Notes: generated from the letters alone by a model not told the origin. A DNA stretch of 64,000 nt from Paenibacillus oralis (GCF_003863965.1 NZ_RRCN01000001.1:2924527-2988526), one strand, 5' to 3'. Counted from the first letter of the stretch, positions 26,787 through 35,962 are shown. A program made the numbers and translations.

Positions 26787-27007
26787 GCTGGATCGTACGG
26801 GAAAGCGGGTTTGACCCGGAGGTGTTCCTCGCCGCCAGCGCGGCGCTGGGGCTGCCTCCGGCCGAGTGCGTCGTGTTCGAGGACGCGGCGGCGGGCGTGC
26901 AGGCGGGCAAAGCCGCCGGTTGCGGCGTTGTCGGCATCGGCAGCCCGGCGATCCTCGCCGCCGCCGATCTGGTCGTCAGCGGATTGCATGAACTGGTGCG
27001 AAAATAG
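26783..27007 (+). pseudogene. pgmB: Beta-phosphoglucomutase remnant (C-terminal third)
   Basis: 74 residues: FDPEVFLAASAALGLPPAE, CVVFEDAAAGVQAGKAAG, VGIGSPAILAAADLVV. These are the last HAD motifs of beta-phosphoglucomutase, the usual partner of GH65 phosphorylases. The N-terminal DxDG nucleophile motif, the cap and the middle are absent (about 220 residues expected). Its ATG overlaps the GH65 stop (ATGA), so the original coupling survived while an internal deletion removed most of the gene. It cannot be catalytically active. Confidence 0.8.
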
Positions 27008-27079
27008 CGAAAAAAGCAATCAAAACCTAAAACGGCGTTTGACATCAGGAAAGCGCGGCTTCTTCAAGTGAGGCCGTCA

Positions 27080-27222
27080 TTCTAACGGTTATGAGCGACG
27101 TTATTTCGATAAAATATAGGTGAAATTAAATTTAACGGTTGCAGCAGAGCTTATTTTGCCTTATTTCTACGGATTCGCCCCTTTTTCACCTAAATAAGCT
27201 CGACCACAACCGTTAGCGAAAG
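27080..27222. repeat. Diverged family-1-like palindromic repeat (copy D)
   Basis: CTAACGGTTATGAGCGACGTTATTT (in parts) and TTTAACGGTTGCAGCAGAGC are direct; AAATAAGCTCGACCACAACCGTTAG is inverted. The arm word is TAACGGTT instead of TAACGGAC, so it is a related but distinct subtype. Confidence 0.6.
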
Positions 27223-27314
27223 ACAGGTGCTCCGGGATGCCTGGATGTTAAATAATTCCAAACGATATGGGCCAACTGACTTTGTAGTCAAACGCCGATT
27301 TCTAGGCTGAGCCC

Positions 27315-27362
27315 CAAAAAAGGTCCCCCGATTTTTACTTTTCAAATCGGGGGACCTTTTTT
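27315..27362. terminator. Bidirectional intrinsic terminator
   Basis: AAAAAAGGTCCCCCGATTT pairs perfectly with AAATCGGGGGACCTTTTTT across a 10-base loop. T runs exist on both strands. It ends the AT-rich kinase module, whose last gene stops at 27368. Confidence 0.92.
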
Positions 27363-27367
27363 GATTA

Positions 27368-27889
27368 CTATTTTTCTCTTTTTTCACTGCTGTATGACTT
27401 TGTTTTCGTTTCACCGATATGAAGCTCATTTAAAAATTTCAAATTCTTTAATTCGTCAGTGGCCGTGAATTCATCAATATCATCGGCATCGTAAAGAGAA
27501 GAGGCTGTTTCTCCTTTCGAATACGGTTCGTCCGGATCTTCCGTGATCCACAATGTATCCCTTGAAGTTTTACCTTTCAACTCTAGAAATAGAGTTATTA
27601 CATCATAAGAATCCAACCCTATCGCTTTGAGAAGTTCGTCTTTATCTTGTCTGTCTTTAGGAAAGATTCTATCTTCCATCCAGCGCAATATTGCCTCTTC
27701 CGTTGGCTTAGCAGTAGAATCAACAGCCGCCACTCCATTTGTAAATGTATAGAGAAATAACCCGGGAGGATAAACTTTCAGAACTGGTAAATGGCGTAAG
27801 GCGGATCTAATAGGAATATATTCGAGTTTTGTTTCCGTAATTACGAGACGGCCGATAACGATATCACCTTGCTTAACGAAATATCTCAC
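27368..27889 (-). CDS. Partner of HipA/CtkA-like kinase, unknown family
   Basis: 173 residues from the GTG at 27889; a longer in-frame start at 27934 lies inside the upstream gene. The N-terminal part GDIVIGRLVITETKLEYIP is faintly like the small N-subdomain of HipA. The middle has RWMEDRIFPKDRQDKDEL followed by GLDSYDV and DTLWI, a 'W..R..P..R' pattern I associate with proteins found beside or within CtkA-type kinases. The C-terminus is acidic then basic (DDIDEFTATDELKN). It overlaps the kinase gene by about 17 bp, so the two are translated together. It may be a substrate, regulator or antitoxin of the kinase. Family not established. Confidence 0.65.
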   Translation of the reverse strand: MRYFVKQGDIVIGRLVITETKLEYIPIRSALRHLPVLKVYPPGLFLYTFTNGVAAVDSTAKPTEEAILRWMEDRIFPKDRQDKDELLKAIGLDSYDVITLFLELKGKTSRDTLWITEDPDEPYSKGETASSLYDADDIDEFTATDELKNLKFLNELHIGETKTKSYSSEKREK

Positions 27890-28811
27890 AAATATACCCC
27901 CATCTCTTATAAATAAACTCGTTGACCAAATCATACCACACTGAATTCATAACCGGCTTGTATCTTTCCACAATGCTTAACAATTCATCAGAGCTTACTC
28001 CAAAGTTTACGCCGGATATTTTCCGGCTATTCGCTATAGACCGTAAAATAGACAAGTTGGATTCCTTAAAGGGTTGTGGTGCGAAGGAAATAAAAATATC
28101 ATGACCTTCCTCTCTTAGTACCTCCTCCGGCACTTCGGAAGCCAAAGACAGACCATGATCATAAAGTGGCGCCAGATCATCTATAACAACGTTGCCAGAC
28201 CTGGACGAAACAAAGAAACCAACATTCCTATTATGTCTATCTGAATTTGCGACCAGTGTATCCAGCAACACCATCCGATCTAATTTATGCTTAACATGTT
28301 CCGGTAACTGCTCCCTTACAAATTCATAGTTTTGTTTATCCGGGAAAAATGAAGACATATGATAGAAGTCTCTATCTCTCAAAAAATCCCGAGTCACACT
28401 CGTTAAGATCTTATTACTATAATGAACAGCAGACTCAAACTTTAAGTTTGTAAGCTCCCTCGGCGTCACTTGATCATCTACTATAAGTCTTCTGTCAATT
28501 AACCAAAGAGAAACCTGCGAGCATTCAATTCCTAATCTTTTGGCCATAAGATAAACTATTCGTTCAACAATAGGTTGATTAACACTATATCTGCCACCAC
28601 CTATTAGCTCACCAGCCTTTATGTGGAGTTTACCATCCGAACTGTGGTTAACTACAAACTTAGGAAATACGCCGAGAGTGGAAGCTGTAATTTCCTTTAG
28701 ATCCTCACGGCGGCTTTGTGGAATGTTCATGTGGTTTATGTGCAACTCATCCAAATTGAAGTTGCCTATTTGTTTTTCGGTGTACTTGGTTATAGCTTTG
28801 TTAGAAACCAT
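27873..28811 (-). CDS. HipA/CtkA-like serine/threonine kinase
   Basis: 312 residues. HipA-type kinase core without the large HipA N-terminal domain. An ATP-site Lys is likely in GKLHIKAGELI (residue 65). The catalytic loop is TLVANSDRHNRNVGFF with Asp191/His193/Asn196, and the metal-binding Asp lies in LAPLYDHGLSL (218). PIVERIVYLMAKRLGI matches the helix of these kinases. Relatives act as toxins (HipA, HipT) or effectors (CtkA). It is AT-rich compared with flanking genes, suggesting transfer. The ATG at 28811 follows GGAGAG. No HipB-like repressor gene is adjacent. Confidence 0.75.
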   Translation of the reverse strand: MVSNKAITKYTEKQIGNFNLDELHINHMNIPQSRREDLKEITASTLGVFPKFVVNHSSDGKLHIKAGELIGGGRYSVNQPIVERIVYLMAKRLGIECSQVSLWLIDRRLIVDDQVTPRELTNLKFESAVHYSNKILTSVTRDFLRDRDFYHMSSFFPDKQNYEFVREQLPEHVKHKLDRMVLLDTLVANSDRHNRNVGFFVSSRSGNVVIDDLAPLYDHGLSLASEVPEEVLREEGHDIFISFAPQPFKESNLSILRSIANSRKISGVNFGVSSDELLSIVERYKPVMNSVWYDLVNEFIYKRWGYICEIFR

Positions 28812-28869
28812 CTAGCACCACTCTCCAACTTCTAAAAACTTATCTGGATGAATCTTCATTATTAAAACC

Positions 28870-28898
28870 ATTATAATACTCTCTATTAGTTTATTAAA
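28870..28898 (-). promoter_or_regulatory. Candidate promoter of kinase module
   Basis: On the minus strand: -10 TATAAT (28875-28870), 17-bp spacer, -35 TTTAAT (28898-28893). The -10 is consensus; the -35 is weak. Confidence 0.45.
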
Positions 28899-29196
28899 TA
28901 TTACGAAATGTTTTAGGCCGGGAATGAGCAGGTGCGAAACTTTCTTCAGGGCGTCGGATTCCACATCTCTGAGAGCCTAAATTTGTAGCTGGCAAAACGC
29001 GGAAAATGCTCTAAACTATGAGCAGTGGCAGTAGACAGGGTATAGACAGGCCATAGCTGGGCAGAGGAATGGCGGGTTTATTAACAAGTAAGACGCATTG
29101 ACCCGATACGCACCCGCAATTCTTAGGAAACGCCACGATATCCGTAGTAATGCGCATACCTTGCGGGTTTTCAAGCTTGCTATAGTTAAAGAGGTC
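28899..29196. other. Intergenic region without recognised gene
   Basis: About 300 bp between the kinase module and the two-component system. Composition returns to that of the chromosome. Short frames exist, but none has a ribosome site or family features. No repeat family is evident. Confidence 0.5.
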
Positions 29197-29220
29197 GTTC
29201 AAAAAGCCGGCTTTTTGAAC
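29197..29220. repeat. 24-bp perfect palindrome before the two-component system
   Basis: GTTCAAAAAGCC followed by its exact reverse complement GGCTTTTTGAAC. It lies 33 bp before the sensor kinase start. A related broken copy, GTTCAAAAAGTCGGCTTTT, is at about 16985. It could be a terminator, a leader hairpin or a member of another dispersed repeat. Confidence 0.8.
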
Positions 29221-29252
29221 TCGTACTTAAAGCAACCGGAGGTGCATGACAA

Positions 29253-31088
29253 GTGAAATCGGGATTCAAGAATCCGTTGACGCAGATCGGTTTGAAGCAG
29301 CAGTTGATCCTGGTTTTTCTGGTGCTGGTCGTCCCTCTGTTTATTTTGAATTCGTACGGAAACTATCGGGCGGATCAAATTTTGAAACGGAATGTCACCA
29401 ATGCCTACATCGAGCTGAACAATCAAAATTTCCGGCTGATCAGCCGGGATATCGAATCGATCAACAAGGTGGCATCGACGGTGTTTCAGCATCCGCTGGT
29501 CCAGCAGTTAAACCCGGCCGAGGATAACACGACGACGGAGCGGGTGAAAAACTACGAGAAGCTGGAAAATCTGCTGAACAGTTATTCCGATGAGACCGGC
29601 CAGCATGAGCCGCTTTATTATTCGCTGTTCGTGTACGACCCGTCGAACTCGTATTCTTTTGCGCCGTATTATCCGGAGTCCAAGAAAGCCGGGGTTTATT
29701 TTTTTCTTGAACGGGAGAAGCCGGAATGGTTTGATGAAGCCGTCGCCAGGAAAGGGAACGGCTATTTGCGCTTAATCGAGCATTTGTCGCCCCCGGCCCA
29801 AGGGCAAAAAAATCAGCGGACCCTCGCCTACGTCCGGGCGATCAACAACATCGACAAGGGCGGAACGATCGGCGTGCTGGTCGTCTCGAACGTGGAGGGG
29901 CGGATCGGAGAATCGCTGCAAACCGTATCGATTCCGGAGGGCGAGCTCTATTTCACCGATTGGAACGATCGGATTTTGACGGCGGCGCTGCCGGGGGCAG
30001 CCGGGGGACTCGCCTTGCCGCCCGAGGCGGGCGGGGTGCTTGATTTACCGCCGGAAGCGGCGGTGGAGAACGCAATGATCGGGGCCAAGGATGTCATCAC
30101 CCATGATTTTATTTATGTCATCCATTATCATGGTGTACTTCAGCAGAAGCTGGTCTACAAAGTTCCGCTGAAAGCCCTGCTTCAGCAGCAAAACGAAATC
30201 AAGCGGATTATTCTGCTGATCTCGGTGGCCTATTTTGCGGTGGGGCTGATCATGATTCTGTACTTTTGGCGAGGGCTGATGACCCCGCTGCAGAAGCTCG
30301 TTTATTTTGTGCGCCGATATGAACCGGGCAAATCCGTGCCGGAAACGCCAAAATGGCGGAGAAACGACGAAATCAGCGTGCTCGTCTCCAGCATCTACGG
30401 GATGGCGCGCCGTTTGAACGGGCTGGTGCATTACAAATACCAGATGGATATCAAGCAGAAAGAGGCGCAGCTGCAAATTTTGTATCAGCAGATCAACCCG
30501 CATTTGCTGTACAACACGCTGGAAAGCATTTATTGGAAAAGCACGATGGAGGGAGGCACGTCCTCCGCGGAAATGATCAAAGAACTGTCCAAGCTGATGA
30601 AAATCAGCTTAAGCCGCGGCCGGGAACTGATTACGCTGGAGGAGGAGCTGCAGCACGCTTCCGCCTACATCAAGCTGCAGGAGCACCGGTACGAGTACGG
30701 CTTTCGGGTGACCTGGGACATTCCCGCGGCGCTGCAAACGTGCGCCATACCGAAAATCACGCTCCAGCCGTTGATTGAGAACGCTATCATTCATGGTGTG
30801 AAAAATATGGGGGAAGACGGCGAGATCGCCATCCGGGCGCTCCAAAACGGAAGCCGGATACATATCACCATCGCGGACAATGGCTACAAAGCGGTGGATT
30901 TCGCGGCCATCGACAGGCTGCTGAACGGCGAGAATCCCAGCCCGTCCGTCGGCTACGGCATCCGCAACATCCATCAGCGGATCCGGCTGCATTTCGGGGC
31001 CGATTACGGCCTGAGTTATGCGATCCGTCCGGAGGGGGGCACCGTTGTGACGATCACGCTGCCCATTACGGAAATTTCCGGGGAATGA
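29253..31088 (+). CDS. YesM-type sensor histidine kinase
   Basis: 611 residues. Transmembrane helices near 15-37 (LILVFLVLVVPLFIL) and 315-338 (IILLISVAYFAVGLIMI) flank an extracytoplasmic sensor domain of about 280 residues. A HAMP-like linker follows. The His_kinase domain has QINPHLLYNTLES (phospho-His near 416), and the ATPase has LQPLIENAIIHGV and GYGIRNIHQRI. This is the LytS/YesM class that pairs with AraC-type response regulators and controls carbohydrate import. The signal is probably a sugar bound outside, perhaps via the adjacent binding protein. The GTG start follows GGAGGTGCATGACAA. Its end overlaps the next frame. Confidence 0.92.
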   Translation: MKSGFKNPLTQIGLKQQLILVFLVLVVPLFILNSYGNYRADQILKRNVTNAYIELNNQNFRLISRDIESINKVASTVFQHPLVQQLNPAEDNTTTERVKNYEKLENLLNSYSDETGQHEPLYYSLFVYDPSNSYSFAPYYPESKKAGVYFFLEREKPEWFDEAVARKGNGYLRLIEHLSPPAQGQKNQRTLAYVRAINNIDKGGTIGVLVVSNVEGRIGESLQTVSIPEGELYFTDWNDRILTAALPGAAGGLALPPEAGGVLDLPPEAAVENAMIGAKDVITHDFIYVIHYHGVLQQKLVYKVPLKALLQQQNEIKRIILLISVAYFAVGLIMILYFWRGLMTPLQKLVYFVRRYEPGKSVPETPKWRRNDEISVLVSSIYGMARRLNGLVHYKYQMDIKQKEAQLQILYQQINPHLLYNTLESIYWKSTMEGGTSSAEMIKELSKLMKISLSRGRELITLEEELQHASAYIKLQEHRYEYGFRVTWDIPAALQTCAIPKITLQPLIENAIIHGVKNMGEDGEIAIRALQNGSRIHITIADNGYKAVDFAAIDRLLNGENPSPSVGYGIRNIHQRIRLHFGADYGLSYAIRPEGGTVVTITLPITEISGE

Positions 31089-31108
31089 CGAAAAGGGGGA
31101 ATTTAGGC

Positions 31109-32434
31109 ATGTACAACATCTTGGTCGTAGATGATGAGCCGCTCATTTGCAAAGGATTGGCCGGACTTTTGACGTCCTCGGGTCTCGCGATCGGCCAAAT
31201 TATCACCGCCCAGGGCGGCCATGAGGCGTTAGATTACGTCAGGATGGAGGATATCGACCTGATCGTAACGGACATCCGGATGGGCGAGATGGACGGGATC
31301 GAGCTGATGCATCAGGCGAAAATTCTCAAGCCGTGGGTGCAGACGATCATCATTTCGGCCCACGAGACGTTTCAGTACGCCCAGATGGCCATCCGGCTCG
31401 GGGCCAAGGATTATCTGGTCAAGCCGCTGAACAGTGAGCAGTTTCTCGATTCCGTGCGCAATGCGTTATTGAAAATGGATAAGCCGGCGCCGCAGATGGA
31501 GGAATGGCTGTCCCGGGCGCAGGAGCATTTCCGGATGGAGGAGCTGGGACCCGGAAAAACCGAGCAGCTGAACCGCCTGCTGACGGAAGCGAATGAACCT
31601 GCCGCGGCGGACCCGGACGAGGAAACGGAAAACCTGCGGAAGCTGGGGCTTAGCGGGCCTTATTTTTCCGTGATCAAAATGAAGCTGGCGCTTCCCGGAG
31701 AAAAAAATCAGAACAACCGGGACGTCCGGCTGTTTCAATATGCCGCGCTGAACATCGTCAAAGAGCTGCTGCACGGGGAGTGGAATGCCCTGTCTTTTTA
31801 CACTAGGGATCTGGAGATTGCCATCATCGCACAGTGGAGTGAAGCGGAATATGCCGAGCCCAGCGTCAACAAAATCAACCAGCTCGAAATGATCGGCCGC
31901 AGCCTGCATCATCACGTCCATAAATATCTCGGCATTTTGTGCACCGTCGGGATCAGCCAAATTATGCAAGGCGCCGATTTTCTTGGCCTGTTAAGCCGTC
32001 AGGCGGACAAGGCGATGCTGTGGAGCGGAGAGCACGGCGATTACCATGTGTTTTATTATGGAGATTTCAACTGGCACAATTATGCCCTGGACCCTTCCCG
32101 GGAGGAGCTCAACACGCAAAACAACCAGATCGTCGAAAGCGCCAAGGAGTATATCGAGCAAAACTACAGCCAAAAAGGGCTGACGATTCACGAGGTGGCC
32201 AAGAAAAACCACGTCAGTCCCAACTATTTAAGCTACCTGTTCAAGAAAAACACCGGGTACAACCTGTGGGAGTACGTCATCAAGCTGCGGATGGAAGAAA
32301 GCAAAACGCTGATTCTGAACACCGATTTGCGCCGGTACGAGATCGCCGAGCGGGTCGGATACGAGTCCCCCGAGCATTTTAGCAAAATTTTCAAAAAATA
32401 TTTCGGCGTCAGCCCCAGCGAGCTGAAGAAGTAA
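31109..32434 (+). CDS. YesN-type AraC-family response regulator
   Basis: 441 residues. Receiver domain: YNILVVDDEPLICKG, phospho-acceptor in LIVTDIRMGEMDGIEL near residue 54, Lys in KDYLVKPLNSEQF. A middle region of about 220 residues has no clear motif. The AraC helix-turn-helix pair is at the C-terminus: GLTIHEVAKKNHVSPNYLS, then AERVGYESPEHFSKIFKKY. It should activate the ABC importer genes directly downstream. The ATG at 31109 is chosen over 31085 because AAAGGGGGAA precedes it; 31085 overlaps the kinase stop. Confidence 0.92.
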   Translation: MYNILVVDDEPLICKGLAGLLTSSGLAIGQIITAQGGHEALDYVRMEDIDLIVTDIRMGEMDGIELMHQAKILKPWVQTIIISAHETFQYAQMAIRLGAKDYLVKPLNSEQFLDSVRNALLKMDKPAPQMEEWLSRAQEHFRMEELGPGKTEQLNRLLTEANEPAAADPDEETENLRKLGLSGPYFSVIKMKLALPGEKNQNNRDVRLFQYAALNIVKELLHGEWNALSFYTRDLEIAIIAQWSEAEYAEPSVNKINQLEMIGRSLHHHVHKYLGILCTVGISQIMQGADFLGLLSRQADKAMLWSGEHGDYHVFYYGDFNWHNYALDPSREELNTQNNQIVESAKEYIEQNYSQKGLTIHEVAKKNHVSPNYLSYLFKKNTGYNLWEYVIKLRMEESKTLILNTDLRRYEIAERVGYESPEHFSKIFKKYFGVSPSELKK

Positions 32435-32528
32435 GATCGGTTATAGTTCACATAGTTTTAGACATGTTCGCGGATCCCCCCCTTTTCTACAATTAGGATT
32501 AGACATTACGAAGAAAAGAGGGAGACCG

Positions 32529-33479
32529 ATGGGGGAAACGCCTTATTCGCCGGAAAGCGGACAGCGCCGGAACACGAAGCGTGCGCCGGCGCCGGGGGCG
32601 CAAACCGCTCTGCGGCGGGGTTCGAATTGGAAAAAATACATGATGGGGTATTTGTTCCTCGTGCCGGCGATCGCTATTTTTATCGTGTTTTTGTGGGTGC
32701 CGATCGTCAAAGGGATGGTGTACAGCTTTTACCATATCGATTTTGTCAACGGAAATACGTTTGTAGGATTGGAAAACTATGTTAAGGTGCTGAACAATCC
32801 CGACGTGCTTCTTTCGATCAGAAATACGCTCTACTACATGCTGCTCTGTTTGGTGATCGGGTTTTGGGTGCCGATCGCGGCTTCCATCGCCATTTCGGAG
32901 CTGAAATTTTTCCAGGGATTCGCGCGGATTGCGGCCTATCTGCCTTATGTCGTTCCGGGCGTCGTTTTGTACGGGCTGTGGCGCTGGATGTATGATCCGG
33001 TGGGTCCGATCAATGCGCTGCTCGGTGTTTTTGGCGCCGATCCGATCGCATTCGTCTCCGACCCGAAGTGGTCGATGGTTTCGCTGGTGTTCATGGAAAC
33101 GTGGCAGCAGTTCGGCTCGGCCATGCTGATCTATTTGGCCGGGGTGCTGAGCATTCCGCGGGACTGGTACGAAGCGGCGGAAATCGACGGCGCCGGCGTC
33201 TGGAACCGGATCAGATATATTACGCTGCCTTCGCTGCGGAATTTGATCGTGTTGATGCTGATCCTGCAGCTGATCGGAACCTCCCAGGCTTACCAGTCCC
33301 AACTGGCCATGCTGGACGGCGGGCCCAACAAAGCGACGCTTACCTATGCTCTCTTGACGGTGAAATACGCGTTCACCCAATTGGATTACGGGGCAGGAAC
33401 GGCGCTCGGCGTGTTGATGTTCCTGGTGTTGGCCGTGCTGGGGATCGCGCAATTCAAGCTGAACAGGGAGGAGTACTAG
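32529..33479 (+). CDS. Sugar ABC transporter permease (MalF-like)
   Basis: 316 residues, six predicted transmembrane helices, the first YLFLVPAIAIFIVFLWVPIV. The ATPase-coupling EAA loop is EAAEIDGAGVWNRI near residue 216. This is the CUT1 class (LplB/UgpA/MalF). It pairs with the next gene two base pairs downstream. The N-terminus is a 35-residue basic leader (NTKRAPAPGAQTALRRG). The ATG at 32529 follows GAGGGAGACCG. Confidence 0.9.
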   Translation: MGETPYSPESGQRRNTKRAPAPGAQTALRRGSNWKKYMMGYLFLVPAIAIFIVFLWVPIVKGMVYSFYHIDFVNGNTFVGLENYVKVLNNPDVLLSIRNTLYYMLLCLVIGFWVPIAASIAISELKFFQGFARIAAYLPYVVPGVVLYGLWRWMYDPVGPINALLGVFGADPIAFVSDPKWSMVSLVFMETWQQFGSAMLIYLAGVLSIPRDWYEAAEIDGAGVWNRIRYITLPSLRNLIVLMLILQLIGTSQAYQSQLAMLDGGPNKATLTYALLTVKYAFTQLDYGAGTALGVLMFLVLAVLGIAQFKLNREEY

Positions 33480-33480
33480 T

Positions 33481-34347
33481 ATGAAAGAAAGAGGGATTTT
33501 GTCGCCGTCCGATCTGCGGAACCCGTTGAACAAAGTCGTCTACGGATTAATGGTGTTATGTATTGCCGTGATGGTCGTCACGATGCTGTATCCGATCGCC
33601 ATGACGCTGTTTAACGGGCTCAAAAGCAACCCGGAGGTCAATTCGTTTCCGCCACGGTTTTTCCCGCAGGAGTGGCATTGGGAAAATTACGCCAGAGGCT
33701 GGACGTTTATCGATTTGCCGACTTACTTAAAAAACACGCTGCTGATTTTCGCCGGGAATCTGCTCATGACCGTTTTGGTGCTGGGGCTGGCCGCGTTCAG
33801 CATTTCGCGGATCGGCGTGCCTTTTGGCCGGGGGATTTATTTCTTCATTTTGATGACGCTGTTCATCCCGGCTTCGAGCTACATGATTCCGAACTTCGTC
33901 AACCTGAAGGAGCTTGGATTGCTGAACTCCTACTGGGCTTTCTGGCTTCCCGCGGGAGCGAGCGCCTACTATTTTTTGCTGATCAAAAACTTCTTCGACG
34001 GCATCCACCCGGAAATTTTCGAGGCGGCCCGCATCGATGGGGCTTCGGAATGGACCGCTTTCATCCGGATCGCCGTGCCGCTGTCGGTGCCGATTTTCGC
34101 CACGTTGGCGATTTTTATTTTCTCCACCGCTTGGAACGACTGGTTCTGGCCGTCGCTCGTCATGCAGACCGAAGATAAATACACGCTGGCGACAGCCATT
34201 TACAAATACGTAGTAGGCGCGCGCAGCCTGGACACCAACGTGAAATTTACGATCCTGTTCATGGCGATGATTCCGCCGATCTTCATCTTCCTGTTCTTCC
34301 AAAAATTCATCATGCGCAGCGTCAGCCTGTCCGCGGTGAAAGGATAA
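33481..34347 (+). CDS. Sugar ABC transporter permease (MalG-like)
   Basis: 288 residues with six helices (VLCIAVMVVTMLYPIAMTLF first). The EAA loop is EAARIDGASEWTAF near residue 181, followed by TAWNDWFWPS as in MalG/UgpE. It begins one base after the first permease's stop with GGGAGGAGTACTAGT as ribosome site. The pair forms the channel of a CUT1 importer. No ATPase gene is present, as usual in Firmicutes that share one MsmX-type ATPase encoded elsewhere. Confidence 0.9.
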   Translation: MKERGILSPSDLRNPLNKVVYGLMVLCIAVMVVTMLYPIAMTLFNGLKSNPEVNSFPPRFFPQEWHWENYARGWTFIDLPTYLKNTLLIFAGNLLMTVLVLGLAAFSISRIGVPFGRGIYFFILMTLFIPASSYMIPNFVNLKELGLLNSYWAFWLPAGASAYYFLLIKNFFDGIHPEIFEAARIDGASEWTAFIRIAVPLSVPIFATLAIFIFSTAWNDWFWPSLVMQTEDKYTLATAIYKYVVGARSLDTNVKFTILFMAMIPPIFIFLFFQKFIMRSVSLSAVKG

Positions 34348-34472
34348 CGTTTTCAAGATCGTAAGCCTGAACACGAAAGGAATACGATTGCACATCGATT
34401 GCTCAAGAGTTCTCTTTTAAGATGAAGATGTCATTTCTCAACATATATTTTTTTGTGAAAAGGGGAGTTTCC

Positions 34473-35930
34473 ATGCGTAAGTTTTCAGCAGTTTTGATGT
34501 GTCTCGTACTGTTTGGTTCCTTGCTGGCGGCCTGCGGAGGCGGAGGAGGCAGTAAAAATGCGGCGGGCACCGGGAATGGCGAAACCGCCGGCCCAAGCGG
34601 CAATGGCGGCAGCAACGCCGGGACCGCAGGAGAAGCGGGTGATATTACGCAGCGCAAGGTCACGCTGAAAATCCACTATCCGCTGCCGGACGAAACGACG
34701 CTGCGCAAGCAGGAGGACGATAAAATCGCCCGCTTCCAGGCAAAGTATCCGAACGTGACGATCATCAAAGACGATTGGGCGTATAATGTAAACGAAATTG
34801 GCGCAAAAATGGCCTCTAACGAAGCGCCGACGTTTTACAATACCTGGGCGACCGAAGCGCAGCTGCTCGTGGAACGCGGCTGGGTAGCCGATATCACGGA
34901 GCTTTGGAACAACTGGGAGTACAAAGACGAGATCAATCCCGTGCTGCAGAACCAGTTTATCGTCGACGGCAAGGTGTACGGCATCACGCAAAATGGCTAC
35001 GTGACCTCGACGGTCATCAACAAAAAGCTGCTCGATGAAAAAGGCGTGGCGATACCGGCGCTCGACTGGACGTGGGATGACATGTACAACACGGCCAAGG
35101 GTGTGGCCGATCCGAAAAAAGGCATCTCCGGCATCGCCCCAATGGGAAAAGGCAACGAAGCGGGCTGGAACTGGACGAATTTCCTGTTTGAAGCCGGCGG
35201 TGACATCCAAACGACCGAAGGCGGAAAGCTGACGGCGGTGTTCAACTCCGAAGCCGGGGTCAAAGCGCTGGACTTCTACAAAAAACTGCGCTGGGAAGTG
35301 AACGCGATTCCGCAGGACTGGGCGCTCGGCTGGGGCGATGCGATCAGCTCGTTTAAGCAAGGCCGGACGGGGATGGTCATCGCCGGGGCGTTTGACGTGA
35401 TCCAGGCGGCGTTGAACGAAGGCGGCATGAAGCCGGAGGACGTGATCGCTTATCCGATGCCAGCGGCGGAGAAGGGCGGCAAGCACTACGGGATTTTGGG
35501 CGGCAACTATCTCGTCATCAACCCGAACGCGACGAAGGACGAGCAGGAAATGGCCTTCCGCTATATTACGTTTGATTATTTCACGGACGATGCGTTGAAA
35601 TCGGTGGAGGATACGATCAAAGCCCGCAAGGATGAAGGCAAATACTACATCCCGACGCCGCTCGAATATTTCAGCGATGATTCGGAATACGCCGCAAAAG
35701 TCAAAGCCATTTACGACAAATACGACAACGTGTACAAATACGATCCGCAGCTGTTCAGCCTGCTGGAAGGCAAGCCGGAAGCGCAATTCGGCACCCAGGA
35801 CTACTATGCAACCATGTCCAATGTCGTGCAGGAATCGTTCTCGAAAAAGGACACCGACTCCAAACAACAGCTTGATATCGCGGCCAAATACGTGCAGGAG
35901 AATTTCTTCGACAAGGCTCCGCAGCAGTAA
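34473..35930 (+). CDS. Extracellular sugar-binding lipoprotein of the ABC importer
   Basis: 485 residues. The N-terminus MRKFSAVLMCLVLFGSLLAA is a lipoprotein signal with lipobox Cys21, followed by a Gly/Ser/Asn linker (GGGGGSKNAAGTGNG). The rest is a CUT1 solute-binding protein: RFQAKYPNVTIIKDDW, WVADITELWNNW, DGKVYGITQNGYV, SSFKQGRTGMVIAGAF. Ligand is unknown; these systems often import plant oligosaccharides. The start ATG at 34473 has AAAAGGGGAG upstream, while the longer in-frame start at 34422 has none. A strong terminator follows. Confidence 0.93.
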   Translation: MRKFSAVLMCLVLFGSLLAACGGGGGSKNAAGTGNGETAGPSGNGGSNAGTAGEAGDITQRKVTLKIHYPLPDETTLRKQEDDKIARFQAKYPNVTIIKDDWAYNVNEIGAKMASNEAPTFYNTWATEAQLLVERGWVADITELWNNWEYKDEINPVLQNQFIVDGKVYGITQNGYVTSTVINKKLLDEKGVAIPALDWTWDDMYNTAKGVADPKKGISGIAPMGKGNEAGWNWTNFLFEAGGDIQTTEGGKLTAVFNSEAGVKALDFYKKLRWEVNAIPQDWALGWGDAISSFKQGRTGMVIAGAFDVIQAALNEGGMKPEDVIAYPMPAAEKGGKHYGILGGNYLVINPNATKDEQEMAFRYITFDYFTDDALKSVEDTIKARKDEGKYYIPTPLEYFSDDSEYAAKVKAIYDKYDNVYKYDPQLFSLLEGKPEAQFGTQDYYATMSNVVQESFSKKDTDSKQQLDIAAKYVQENFFDKAPQQ

Positions 35931-35962
35931 GCACGCGGTTCTGGCCTGTATATTATGAAAAT

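Noticed and set aside
28812..29250. HipB-like antitoxin gene upstream of the kinase
   Set aside because: No frame with a helix-turn-helix or a ribosome site lies there on either strand.
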